A DNA stretch of 16,071 bases from Pseudomonadota bacterium (GCA_021852325.1 JAJZNM010000083.1:1-16071); one strand, 5' to 3'; counted from the first letter of the stretch, positions 6,475-14,347 are shown. Program-made: numbers and translations. Notes: generated by a model not told the origin, from the letters alone.

Positions 6475-7607
6475 TTCTGGGAGCCGATGGATATCTCGGC
6501 TGGCCGACAGCCATGCACTTTGCAGCCCGTGGACACGAAGTGGTTGCCGTCGACAACTATCTCCGCCGGACCTTGGCGCTCCAGACCCGCTCGGAGCCGC
6601 TGATGGCGAACCCTGACCTCGAGCAACGGATCGAGATTTTCCGGGAAGTGACCGGTCACAAGATCGCGTTCCGCGTGGGCGATTGCGCGGACTACCCGTT
6701 TCTCCAATCGGTCTTCCGGGAATCGAGACCCGAAGTCGTGATCCATTACGCCGAGCAGCCGTCCGCTCCTTACTCGATGCGTGGCTATCCTGAAGCGGCC
6801 CTCACCTTGCGCAACAATCTGATGACGACGCTGAATGTCGTCTGGGCGTTGCACCAGGAAACCCCGGATTGCCATCTGATCAAACTCGGAACGATGGGTG
6901 AATATGGGACACCCCAGATCGAGATCGAGGAAGGCTGGATCGAGATTGAACATAAGGGACGGAAGGATCGTTTCCTGTTTCCTCGCCAGGCAGGCAGCTT
7001 GTACCACACGACTAAAATTATGGACACGGACCTGCTTTGGTTTTATGTCAGGATGTGGAAGATCCGGGTCACCGATCTCATGCAAGGGCCGGTTTATGGG
7101 CTGTCCACGCCGGAAGCCGACCGCGACGATCGCTTGGCTCCCAATTTTCACTACGATGACCTGTTTGGCACGGTCGTCAACCGCTTTCTCGTCCAGGCAG
7201 CAGCTGGAGTCCCACTCACGGTCTACGGGAGGGGAGGCCAGACGCGGGGCTATCTCAACTTGCTCGATACCCTGCAATGTGTCGAACTGGCGGCAACGCA
7301 CCCTGTCCGGAACAGGGAACTCAGGATCCTCAATCAATTCACGGAATGTTTTACCATCAATGAACTGGCTGGACTCGTGCAGCAAGCCGGACGTGCCCTC
7401 GGGCTCAAGGTAGAGATCCAGCATTTGGAAAACCCCCGCCAGGAAGCCGAGGAGCATTTTTATCAGCCCGCACACAGCGGCCTGATGGAGCTGGGACTTC
7501 AGCCGCATTATATGAGCGCCGGTGTGATCCAGGACATGTTGGAACGGGTTCTTCGATACCAGAACGAGATTGACCAGGCCAAGATCTATCCGCGCGTTTG
7601 CTGGTGA
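6462..7607 (+). CDS. sqdB: UDP-sulfoquinovose synthase
   Basis: SqdB/SQD1 converts UDP-glucose plus sulfite to UDP-sulfoquinovose, the donor for sulfoquinovosyl groups. The 381-residue protein matches the family along its whole length. It has the NAD-binding start ILGADGYLGWPTA, the EQPSAPYSM segment (98-106), the KLGTMGEYGTP strand carrying Thr144, the catalytic YxxxK as Tyr181 and Lys185 in SLYHTTK, then VYGRGGQTRGYL, ILNQFTE, NPRQEAEEH and LMELGLQPHY. These strings are specific to sulfoquinovose synthases rather than to other epimerases. The ATG at 6462 lies in the end of the previous gene, five bases after a GGGGG sequence. The stop overlaps the next gene as GTGA. No sulfolipid synthase is present in the window; the neighbours are polysaccharide genes. 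Confidence 0.95.
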   Translation: MRVLILGADGYLGWPTAMHFAARGHEVVAVDNYLRRTLALQTRSEPLMANPDLEQRIEIFREVTGHKIAFRVGDCADYPFLQSVFRESRPEVVIHYAEQPSAPYSMRGYPEAALTLRNNLMTTLNVVWALHQETPDCHLIKLGTMGEYGTPQIEIEEGWIEIEHKGRKDRFLFPRQAGSLYHTTKIMDTDLLWFYVRMWKIRVTDLMQGPVYGLSTPEADRDDRLAPNFHYDDLFGTVVNRFLVQAAAGVPLTVYGRGGQTRGYLNLLDTLQCVELAATHPVRNRELRILNQFTECFTINELAGLVQQAGRALGLKVEIQHLENPRQEAEEHFYQPAHSGLMELGLQPHYMSAGVIQDMLERVLRYQNEIDQAKIYPRVCW

Positions 7608-8932
7608 CGGCAGTATCGATGGCTTGCTCCCTCGTCCAGGATTCGCAGTCGGCTATACCGCGCACTCCAGTCCGGGGCGCGGTTTACCTGTTGACGCTGG
7701 CGCTGTGCATCCCGACCCGGCTATTCGCTTTGCAGATGCCTGGGCACCACCAGTTTCTGGTTCCCGTCATGACGATTGTCGTCTTGTTCGCGTGGGTTAT
7801 TTTTCTACGAGGTCGTTTGCCCGCGGTCAGCGGCAATCTGAGCCTGATCTGGTTTTTCTTGGTTCTGTTCGGGGCACTCGTGTTCATGGCTTCATGGGAC
7901 AATCCCCTGCATCAGGCGTCCCTGATGCTCTATGGCGTGTACCTGGTCAGGATTGCCATGTTTTTTGTGTTGACGCAGGTTTTGGTGGGTGATGAGCACT
8001 TGCAAGCTGGCGTCGAGCGGATCTTGACAGGTGCGTTAGCCATTCTGGCCTTCATGATGGTGAGTGGGCTACTGGACCGGATCGGGAGTTACCTGCGGGC
8101 CAGCGCGGTCGCGCATGGGGTCGTGATGCGAGCCGATGCTGGACTCGGCGACCCCAACTTTACGGCCTTCGCCTTCAATATCGGCTTGGCGTTGGCGCTG
8201 GTCTGGTTCGCCACGGCCGAGACCTTGAGGCAGCGAACACTCTCCGGTATTGCGTGCCTGCTGCTGGTTGCCGGGATTGGCCGAACGGTCTCGATAGGCG
8301 GATTGATCGGGTTGATGGTGATTCTCGTCCTCGCAGGCTGGTGGATGATCCCGCGTGCCGGATCGCGCGCAAGCCGGCTCATGTTCGTCATTATTGGGCT
8401 GCTCTGTGTGATTGCTGCGGTTGGAGGAGGGCTTTATCTCGCACGGGTTGAGCAACAAGTCTCCCAAGCAGAGCATTCGATCGGCGCCTTGGGCAGCGAA
8501 AGGCTGAATCTGACGTTGGGTGGGCTGCGTATGGCCTGGGTGCATCCCCTCCTCGGCGTAGGCCCAGCAAATGTTTCACGATCTATGCCACCGAACCTCC
8601 TGTTCCCGATCTCCAGCCCAGATCAAGGCCCTCATGATGGATTCGTGGCGGTTGCCGACGAGAGCGGCATTCCCTCCAGTCTCGCGTGGGTCCTGTCGAT
8701 TGGATTGATCTTCTGGCTGGGGTGGAAGGCGGAGCGCCGCCTTCGTTGCGGAGAGGATCGGAAACGATATCTCCGGCATGTGGGGCTCTGGATTGCCGGA
8801 TTATCGTGTGCCGTGCAAACGTTGGCCCTGGGCACACAACGTGATCCGTTCTTGTGGTTCTTGCTTGCCCTCTTGCTGGCATCCGCGTGGCGGAACCTCT
8901 TGATCCGGCAGCCTGGTGAGCGCATCGCTTGA
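7604..8932 (+). CDS. O-antigen ligase/polymerase family membrane protein (Wzy_C type)
   Basis: A strongly hydrophobic protein of 442 residues with about ten predicted membrane segments. Between segments it has a long periplasmic loop (about 280-350) containing HPLLGVGPANV, followed by the SPDQGPHDGF motif with His344. This G-x-G-P plus downstream His pattern is typical of the Wzy_C family, which includes Wzy polymerases and WaaL ligases. In this operon a polymerase of lipid-linked repeat units is the more likely role, but ligase activity cannot be excluded. I chose the GTG at 7604 because it overlaps the sqdB stop as GTGA. An ATG at 7619 is an alternative. The stop overlaps a TTG, an alternative start of the next gene. 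Confidence 0.85.
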   Translation: MTAVSMACSLVQDSQSAIPRTPVRGAVYLLTLALCIPTRLFALQMPGHHQFLVPVMTIVVLFAWVIFLRGRLPAVSGNLSLIWFFLVLFGALVFMASWDNPLHQASLMLYGVYLVRIAMFFVLTQVLVGDEHLQAGVERILTGALAILAFMMVSGLLDRIGSYLRASAVAHGVVMRADAGLGDPNFTAFAFNIGLALALVWFATAETLRQRTLSGIACLLLVAGIGRTVSIGGLIGLMVILVLAGWWMIPRAGSRASRLMFVIIGLLCVIAAVGGGLYLARVEQQVSQAEHSIGALGSERLNLTLGGLRMAWVHPLLGVGPANVSRSMPPNLLFPISSPDQGPHDGFVAVADESGIPSSLAWVLSIGLIFWLGWKAERRLRCGEDRKRYLRHVGLWIAGLSCAVQTLALGTQRDPFLWFLLALLLASAWRNLLIRQPGERIA

Positions 8933-8940
8933 ATTGCAAG

Positions 8941-10137
8941 ATGCAGATCCTGGTCCTGACCGAGAGTTTCCCAACGCCCCATCATCCCGGTCGGGGAATT
9001 TTCATACGCGAACAGGTACATGCCCTCGCGGCCCACCACTCGGTAACCGTGCTGTTTCCGCGCCCGTTCTGGCCCGGTATCCCCTCGCACTGGCTCGAGC
9101 GGCGAGCCCGGCATCTCGGCCGGCGAGAACCGGCTTCCATGCGCCCAGGCTGCCAGGTGAAACGGCCCGGATACCTGTATGTCCCAAGAAACAGGACCAT
9201 TCGCAGCAGGCAACTTGCGAACCTGGTGCGTCATGAGCTCGATTCGGCAGATCCACCCTACGATCTCGTCCATGCCCACTGGTTGAGCCCACCTGGCCTG
9301 GCCGCCGTTCGGGCTGTGTCCGGGACGGCCGTGCCGACACTCGTGACCGCACACGCCGGTGATGTCTATCGAGATCTGGCCAAACCCGGGTATCTCCGCA
9401 TGGCTCGCGAAGTCGTCCAAGGGGCAACGAGACTGATTGCGGTAGCGGATTATTTTCGAGATCCACTGGAGCGTCTTGGTGCCACTGACGAGCAGTTGAG
9501 GATTATCCCCAATGGCGTGGATCTGACCCGCTTCCATCCCGCAGAACGACTCGCTGCCCGTGCCGACCTGGATTTGCCCATTGCCGGCCCGATGTATCTC
9601 TACATCGGAAACCTGGAGGTTGCGAAGGGCGTGATGGATCTCGTCGAAGCGTTCTTCATTTCCGCACCCCAGGAGGCAGTACTGGTGGTCGCCGGTACGG
9701 GGCCGCTTTGGCCGATCCTGGGGAAACGTGCACGCGAATCCGGGGGGAGGCTGATCCTTCGCGGCTGGCAGCCTCATGATACCGTTGCACGCTATGTGGC
9801 CGCATCCAACTGTTTTGTGCTTCCCTCGTATGGCGAAGGCAACCCGGTCACCGTCCTGGAAAGTCTTTGCTGCGGCATTCCGGTGATCGGAAGTACCATT
9901 CCCGCATTCCTGCCACTGATCAAGCCGGGTCACAACGGATTTCTCGTCCCGCCTGGTGCGGTTCGGGAACTCGCCTCTCGCCTGCTGGATGTGCTGGCTG
10001 TGGAGTGGGACCCTGCAGCAATCGCACGCGATGCCGGACGCTCTTATGGATGGCCGACGGTAGCGGAGCGGATCATCGCGATTTATGAGGAGGCCATGGC
10101 CGTCACGGGAAAGCTGAACCCGGAGCACAGAACATGA
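8941..10137 (+). CDS. GT4-type glycosyltransferase (GT-B fold)
   Basis: A 398-residue retaining glycosyltransferase of family GT4 type, which adds a sugar from a nucleotide donor to the growing lipid-linked oligosaccharide on the inner face of the membrane. The N-terminal Rossmann domain starts MQILVLTESFPTPHHPGRG and the linker holds IIPNGVDLTRFHP (188-200). The C-terminal donor domain has YIGNLEVAKGV and the family's E-x7-E pattern as Glu299 and Glu307 in SYGEGNPVTVLESLCCG. The donor cannot be told from sequence; UDP-sulfoquinovose is one candidate because sqdB is two genes upstream. I prefer the ATG at 8941. A TTG at 8929 overlaps the previous stop as TTGA and would add four residues. Confidence 0.92.
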   Translation: MQILVLTESFPTPHHPGRGIFIREQVHALAAHHSVTVLFPRPFWPGIPSHWLERRARHLGRREPASMRPGCQVKRPGYLYVPRNRTIRSRQLANLVRHELDSADPPYDLVHAHWLSPPGLAAVRAVSGTAVPTLVTAHAGDVYRDLAKPGYLRMAREVVQGATRLIAVADYFRDPLERLGATDEQLRIIPNGVDLTRFHPAERLAARADLDLPIAGPMYLYIGNLEVAKGVMDLVEAFFISAPQEAVLVVAGTGPLWPILGKRARESGGRLILRGWQPHDTVARYVAASNCFVLPSYGEGNPVTVLESLCCGIPVIGSTIPAFLPLIKPGHNGFLVPPGAVRELASRLLDVLAVEWDPAAIARDAGRSYGWPTVAERIIAIYEEAMAVTGKLNPEHRT

Positions 10138-11342
10138 GCGGGAACGCCCTGACCGGTCGGCGCATCATCATGCTTTGTTTCAACAGCGAGCCTTCCCCCC
10201 GCCTCTGGAATCTGTATCGCTTGTTCAGAGACATGGGCGGCAGTGTGCGTTTTGTGACCTGGCAACGGGTTCCCAATGATGGTGGTCGGGATCCTCCTGA
10301 CCCCGGTAGAACAGTCGTCAGACTGCAGGCGCCAGTCGAGTCATGGCGGCTCATCATGAGCATGCCGTGCTACTGGCGCAAAGTGCGTGGGATCCTGCGG
10401 GAGCTGCTGGCTGAAGGAGGTCAACAGCCGACCGTCATCGTGGCGACCCATATCTTCCATCTCCCACTGGCTTTGCGCTTCCGGAATGTGGTCTGGCTCT
10501 ATGACAGCGGGGAGTACTACGCGTGGGATCTGGCGCGGTATTTTGGTTTACTGGCCCGGGTCGTGTACCCGTTCCTGTATCGTGTGGAGGGCCGGATCCT
10601 GGTCCGCATGCGGGGGATCATGGCCATCGATTCGAAAGAGGGATGGTTTGAACGTCAGTTGCTCCGCTTCAATCCTTCCGTGAAGGTAGTTCCGAATCTC
10701 CCCGCCATGGCAGACGATGTATCGCCATCTTCGAAATCCCAGTTCGCCATGCCCTATGCTGGACGTCGCGTCATCTGCTACGTGGGAGGCCTACTGGAAC
10801 GCAAGGGCCTGGGCATCGCGCTCCAGGCGGTTGAGATACTCAGTCGGGATATTCCTGATCTCCTGCTCCTCCTGATTGGGAGTGACCGGAACCGAACACC
10901 GGTTGCCGAGCAGGTCGCCGAACGTGGACTCGAAGGTCATGTGCAAGTGTTTGGGGCCATGCCCTATCGCGAACTACTAGAGCAGATTTCCATGGCTGAG
11001 GTGGGTCTTGCGCTTCATCAGCGCGATCCATTGTATGAAAAGGTTGGTGCATTCAATGGCCGCAAGGTTTTTACTTATATGCAGGCAGGGCTGGCCGTGA
11101 TCGCACCTGCCTTTGGTGAGATGGGCACGATTGTCACCGAAGTCGGCTGCGGTATCCGAGTCGATACGGAAAACCCGATTGTCGTCGCAGATGGAATCCG
11201 GGAGCTTTTGAGAGACCCGGATCGGCTGGTGCGCATGCGCCGGAACGGGCGTCTCGCGTTCGAAACCCAATACCACTGGGAGCGGGCGGTTGAAACGCTT
11301 GAGCCCTGGTTGGCCCAATGCTGTTCTTTTCCGGAGGCGTGA
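10134..11342 (+). CDS. GT4-like glycosyltransferase (GT-B fold)
   Basis: A 402-residue second glycosyltransferase. The N-terminal half is divergent (it starts MSGNALTGRRIIMLCFNSEP), but the C-terminal half has the GT4 donor-domain features. YVGGLLERKGLGIAL (216-230) is the usual phosphate-binding start, LLLIGSD follows, and NGRKVFTYMQAGLAVIAP (308-325) corresponds to the conserved K-x2-EYM-A-G-LPVIA region. The first Glu of the usual E-x7-E pair is not clear, so it is a more distant member. It overlaps the preceding glycosyltransferase as ATGA, so the two are probably translated together and act in sequence on one repeat unit. The acceptor and donor are unknown. Confidence 0.85.
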   Translation: MSGNALTGRRIIMLCFNSEPSPRLWNLYRLFRDMGGSVRFVTWQRVPNDGGRDPPDPGRTVVRLQAPVESWRLIMSMPCYWRKVRGILRELLAEGGQQPTVIVATHIFHLPLALRFRNVVWLYDSGEYYAWDLARYFGLLARVVYPFLYRVEGRILVRMRGIMAIDSKEGWFERQLLRFNPSVKVVPNLPAMADDVSPSSKSQFAMPYAGRRVICYVGGLLERKGLGIALQAVEILSRDIPDLLLLLIGSDRNRTPVAEQVAERGLEGHVQVFGAMPYRELLEQISMAEVGLALHQRDPLYEKVGAFNGRKVFTYMQAGLAVIAPAFGEMGTIVTEVGCGIRVDTENPIVVADGIRELLRDPDRLVRMRRNGRLAFETQYHWERAVETLEPWLAQCCSFPEA

Positions 11343-11348
11343 TCCAAC

Positions 11349-12485
11349 GTGAGTGAGAAAATCATATCCCCTGGGACTTTCAAGCCCGAAATCGCGGTGA
11401 TTATTGGTACGCGGCCAGGAATCGTCATGTTCGCTCCGATCATCCATGAGCTGCGGTCGCGTCAAGTTCCGCATTTCGTCATCCATACCGGGCAGCATTA
11501 TTCCCCGAACATGGATGCACAATTCCTCTCCGATCTCGCACTTCCGGTTCCGGATTACCGGCTTGAAGGCGTGTCTCAAAAAAAGACGCATGGAGGGCAG
11601 ACCGCGGCCATGCTCGAGGGTATCGAAAACGTCCTTCTGGATCGGAAACCGCGCGTGGTCTTGGTTGGCGGTGATGCCAACACGAATCTCGCGGGAGCGC
11701 TTGCTGCTCGTAAGCTCGGCATCCGGGTGGGGCACGTCGAGGCGGGTGAGCGGTCCTACGACTGGCGTATGCCAGAGGAACATAATCGCCGAATGATCGA
11801 CCATATCTCCGATTATTTGTTCATCACGTCAGCCAAAGCCCGCCATCAGCTTGAAAAGGAGTCCGTACAAGGTGTCGTTGTCGAAACCGGAAACCCGATC
11901 GTAGATGCGTCACAGGCGCACCTGGAGATGGCGCTGGAGCGGTTTGGTCGTGGGAACGCAGAGCGGACCGCAGGAGTCCCTTACGCCATCCTGACCACTC
12001 ACCGTGAGGAAAATGTGGATCACAAAGAACATCTCCGGGGGATTCTCGCCGGAGCGGAACGGGTGGCAAAAGACCTTGGGCTCACGGTTTTCTTTCTCGC
12101 CCATCCGAGGACTCGGAAACGAATGCACGAATTCGGTTTTGAAGGATGGGTCCGAGGTCTCGCTGGCATCCAGCTGCGGGATGGAGCGGGCTATCTCGAG
12201 TTTTTGGCATTGCTGTCGGGTGCATCACTGGTGTTGACCGATTCGGGCGGTGTGCAGCAGGAAGCCTGCATCCATCGAATCCCATGCGTCACGCTGCGTG
12301 AAAACACCGAATGGACCGAAACTCTTGCGATCGGAGCCAACCGCCTGGCTGGGGTCAGTCCGGACCGGATCGCACGTTGTGCATTCGAGGCCACGCAGAC
12401 ACGGGTGGATTGGCAGATTCCTTTTGGGGATGGGCAGGCGGCCCGGCGTATCGTCGATTTTGCTGCGACCAAGATTGCGGGTTGA
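11349..12485 (+). CDS. Non-hydrolysing UDP-GlcNAc 2-epimerase (WecB family)
   Basis: The family interconverts UDP-GlcNAc and UDP-ManNAc, or related diacetamido or deoxy sugars, in the cytoplasm. The 378-residue protein keeps the likely catalytic residues: Asp109 in VGGDANTN, Glu131 in GHVEAGERS, Glu143/Glu144 in MPEEHNRRMIDH and His218 in THREENVD. The UDP-binding region LTDSGGVQQEA and the TLRENTEWTET loop are also present. The N-terminal motif reads GTRPGIVMFAPI, where the common form has GTRPE, so it is a variant branch, and the substrate may be a modified sugar made by the first gene. The start is a GTG at 11349, with GGAGG at 11333-11337. It follows the preceding gene by six bases. Confidence 0.9.
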   Translation: MSEKIISPGTFKPEIAVIIGTRPGIVMFAPIIHELRSRQVPHFVIHTGQHYSPNMDAQFLSDLALPVPDYRLEGVSQKKTHGGQTAAMLEGIENVLLDRKPRVVLVGGDANTNLAGALAARKLGIRVGHVEAGERSYDWRMPEEHNRRMIDHISDYLFITSAKARHQLEKESVQGVVVETGNPIVDASQAHLEMALERFGRGNAERTAGVPYAILTTHREENVDHKEHLRGILAGAERVAKDLGLTVFFLAHPRTRKRMHEFGFEGWVRGLAGIQLRDGAGYLEFLALLSGASLVLTDSGGVQQEACIHRIPCVTLRENTEWTETLAIGANRLAGVSPDRIARCAFEATQTRVDWQIPFGDGQAARRIVDFAATKIAG

Positions 12486-12510
12486 CCACCCTTCAGGGTT
12501 CGGGTGTGAT
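12482..12510 (+). promoter_or_regulatory. Candidate internal promoter before the Wzz-type gene
   Basis: TTGACC (12482-12487, five of six -35 matches) begins inside the epimerase stop region. It is followed after 17 bases by TGTGAT (12505-12510, four of six -10 matches). An alternative TAATAG follows closely. It lies in the largest gap of the operon (48 bases) and could give the chain-length regulator separate expression. Confidence 0.35.
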
Positions 12511-12533
12511 GTAATAGGGGCATTCCCACTCTG

Positions 12534-13466
12534 ATGGCCGATATGTCCTCGACCCCGATTGATGCCGAGCAATCCCGGAAGGCTCCGGAGGATTTTGATC
12601 TCGTTGATCTTTGGATCATCTTCCGGAAGCATGCGCTGGCCTTCTGGACCTCCTTTCTACTGGTGGCAGCGGCTGGAATTGCGTTGACGCTCCTGTCCGT
12701 TCCGCAGTACCGTTACGCCACGATTCTCCAGATTGGTGGGCGCCAAACGAAGAACCAGTTTCTGCCGGTTATTCCACTGGATACTGCTTCTGCATGGATC
12801 CAGAAGTCCATCATTCCGGAAGCGATCAAACGGCTTCAGAAAACTGAACCGCATACTTCTCTTCAGGCTTTTGACATCCAGGTCGCCCGTCTCCGTCCGG
12901 GTAACGGGATCGTCTTGAGTGTGAATGGACCCGCTGCACAATCCAAGATCATTCGCCAGCTGCTCACGGAAGTGGGCCACCTGGTTGCTCAGGATACGAA
13001 TAGACGACTCATATCCACATTCGATGCCGTACGAAAGTTGACGCTCGCACAAGTCGCCTCCATTGAGGCCAGGTTACACGCGCTCAACATCAAGCAGAGA
13101 AGACTCAGCACCGAACAGAGAAGACTCGGGACAATGAGGTATTCTGGGCATTCCACTCTCATGCTCATGTTCAGTACCATGCAGGTTGCAAGCCTGCAAA
13201 AGGAACTGTACATGCAGGTTGCAAGCCTGGAAAAGCAACTGTACAAGATGCGCCGCGAGTTGGTTTTTTCACTCCCACTGGAGATGCGGGTGACGCGACC
13301 GTTGGCCCCGCCGCTGCGATCACTTCAGCCCGTTGGATTGACACCATTGAAAAAAGTGGCACTGATCCTGCTTTTTGCGATTTTCGCGGGAGTTTCCATG
13401 GTGATTTTCCTGCATCTTCGAGGGTTGGCGAAAGCTCGGTTGATGGCGCAACGAGAAGTTGTCTAA
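12534..13466 (+). CDS. Wzz-type polysaccharide chain-length regulator
   Basis: A 310-residue inner-membrane protein with the architecture of Wzz/polysaccharide co-polymerases. A short cytoplasmic head (FDLVDLWIIFRKH) leads into a first membrane segment (about 36-55), then a periplasmic alpha-beta and coiled-coil domain, a Pro-rich stretch (PLAPPLRSLQPVGLTPLKK) and a second membrane segment (about 273-295). It lacks the cytoplasmic tyrosine kinase of Wzc/BceF types and is close to PCP-1 length. It would set the modal length of the polymer made by the Wzy-type protein. The coiled-coil part contains two internal tandem repeats, described separately. The ATG at 12534 has only a distant AGGGG upstream. 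It is the last clear gene of the operon before the disturbed region. Confidence 0.88.
   Translation: MADMSSTPIDAEQSRKAPEDFDLVDLWIIFRKHALAFWTSFLLVAAAGIALTLLSVPQYRYATILQIGGRQTKNQFLPVIPLDTASAWIQKSIIPEAIKRLQKTEPHTSLQAFDIQVARLRPGNGIVLSVNGPAAQSKIIRQLLTEVGHLVAQDTNRRLISTFDAVRKLTLAQVASIEARLHALNIKQRRLSTEQRRLGTMRYSGHSTLMLMFSTMQVASLQKELYMQVASLEKQLYKMRRELVFSLPLEMRVTRPLAPPLRSLQPVGLTPLKKVALILLFAIFAGVSMVIFLHLRGLAKARLMAQREVV
13092..13133 (+). repeat. 21-base tandem repeat (heptad pair) inside the Wzz-type gene
   Basis: Two adjacent 21-base units encode KQRRLST and EQRRLGT (residues 187-200). The core CAGAGAAGACTC is identical in both. A unit of seven residues fits one coiled-coil heptad. Divergence between units (about 16 of 21 bases equal by hand count) suggests an older duplication than the one at 13179. 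Confidence 0.7.
13179..13244 (+). repeat. 33-base tandem repeat (hendecad pair) inside the Wzz-type gene
   Basis: Two adjacent 33-base units (13179-13211 and 13212-13244) encode MQVASLQKELY and MQVASLEKQLY. By hand count they differ at two of 33 bases, both changing one residue each (Gln/Glu swaps), so this looks like a recent duplication. Eleven residues is a hendecad, which a coiled coil can accept without breaking its packing. Confidence 0.9.
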
Positions 13467-13467
13467 A

Positions 13468-13488
13468 CGTGTCGTCTTGACGGACACG
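13468..13488 (+). terminator. Hairpin just after the Wzz-type stop codon
   Basis: CGTGTC and GACACG form a perfect six-base stem around a nine-base loop, starting two bases after the stop codon. No T-run follows, so it is not a standard intrinsic terminator. It could pause transcription or protect the 3' end of the message. Confidence 0.3.
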
Positions 13489-13629
13489 AATGAGTATGGT
13501 GACGTGGCTGTTGACCGTACCCCTTTGCTGATGTCGACTGGGTGAAGCCGCATCAAGGGATTGAGAGGCCGATACCCCGATCGATATCCGGCGAACGAGG
13601 CTGTCTGGGACTTTTTCAGGCTGTCCATG

Positions 13630-13740
13630 AATGTTACGAGACCACCCGGATGCAGGATGCGGCAGTCGAACTGCATCGTGCCTTCCGGAATGATCTCGCC
13701 GGGAAACCTGCCCAGCCCAAGCTACGTGGCCTGAACAGAA
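13630..13740 (+). repeat. Degenerate direct repeat, copy A
   Basis: Copy A of a sequence that recurs at 15791-15888 in the same orientation. Both share AATGTTACGA, GGATGCAGGATGC, a CATCGTGCC block and TGATCTCGC. By hand count about 65 of 81 aligned bases are identical over the first part (13630-13713), with one three-base gap; similarity is weaker afterwards. In frame with the first AAT, the words NVT, PGCRM, IVP and IS are conserved between copies, which suggests a former coding sequence or mobile-element end. Confidence 0.75.
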
Positions 13741-14347
13741 GTCGTGGGTAGCACGGGTCTGGCCCCAAGCACAGATGTCTTCCAGGTGGGATCGTGCGAG
13801 ACGGAAAACCGCCGTTGCATCACGCTTCCCGGTTACGGAGATGCTGGACCAGCACGAGGTATCAGCAACGATTGTGACATCGTCGTAGCCGGTCCATAGC
13901 CCGCAAGGGAACCTCCCGATAGAACGTGAAATCATGGCCCCGAAGCGGAGTGTAAAGTCGGCGAGCTTGTCGGCTCCAGAGGATTCGACCGGGCACACCA
14001 GCCCGTCTCCGAGAGCCTGACACGCGGCACCTGTCCCTTGGAGACGCGATCTGGTGTCATGAACGGGATGTTCACCCATGCTCCCCGGAACCCAAACCGT
14101 ACATCGGGCTTGAAGTTCACGATGATCGTCAATTTCCGGACCTTGACATCGAAAAGGCAATTCCCGCACAAACCGGGCACATCAATTCCCAAGGCCGCCT
14201 CAAAGCGCTCGCTTCCGCCATCACCGCCACTCCTCTTCAGGTTCTCTGGTGGTATCCTATCCAGGATCGGTACCCACTCGGAGTTCAACGGAGGCCTGCT
14301 GAAGCGGTTTGTCGGCCAGTGCTGGAGGCGCGAGACATTCGGGGACA

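Noticed and set aside
6411..7508. Long minus-strand frame opposite sqdB
   Set aside because: Antisense shadow of a complete SqdB with all active-site residues.
8632..10128. 498-residue minus-strand frame opposite the wzy end and first glycosyltransferase
   Set aside because: It spans two overlapping genes on the other strand and shows no recognisable motif or membrane pattern.
12516..13466. Possible CRISPR-like or phage-type repeats around the Wzz gene
   Set aside because: The repeats are adjacent in-frame duplications with no spacers, and they encode coiled-coil units.
13539..13583. Fragment WVKPHQGIERPIPRS resembling the tail of IS3/IS481 integrases (RPHQGL type)
   Set aside because: Too short, and the flanking frame shows no further integrase motif. 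Mentioned only as a hint of decayed mobile DNA.
13171..14169. 332-residue minus-strand frame running into the Wzz-type gene
   Set aside because: Its C-terminal part is antisense to the tandem repeats of the Wzz gene and nothing in it matches a family. The repeat at 13630 crosses it, so it is probably not a gene.
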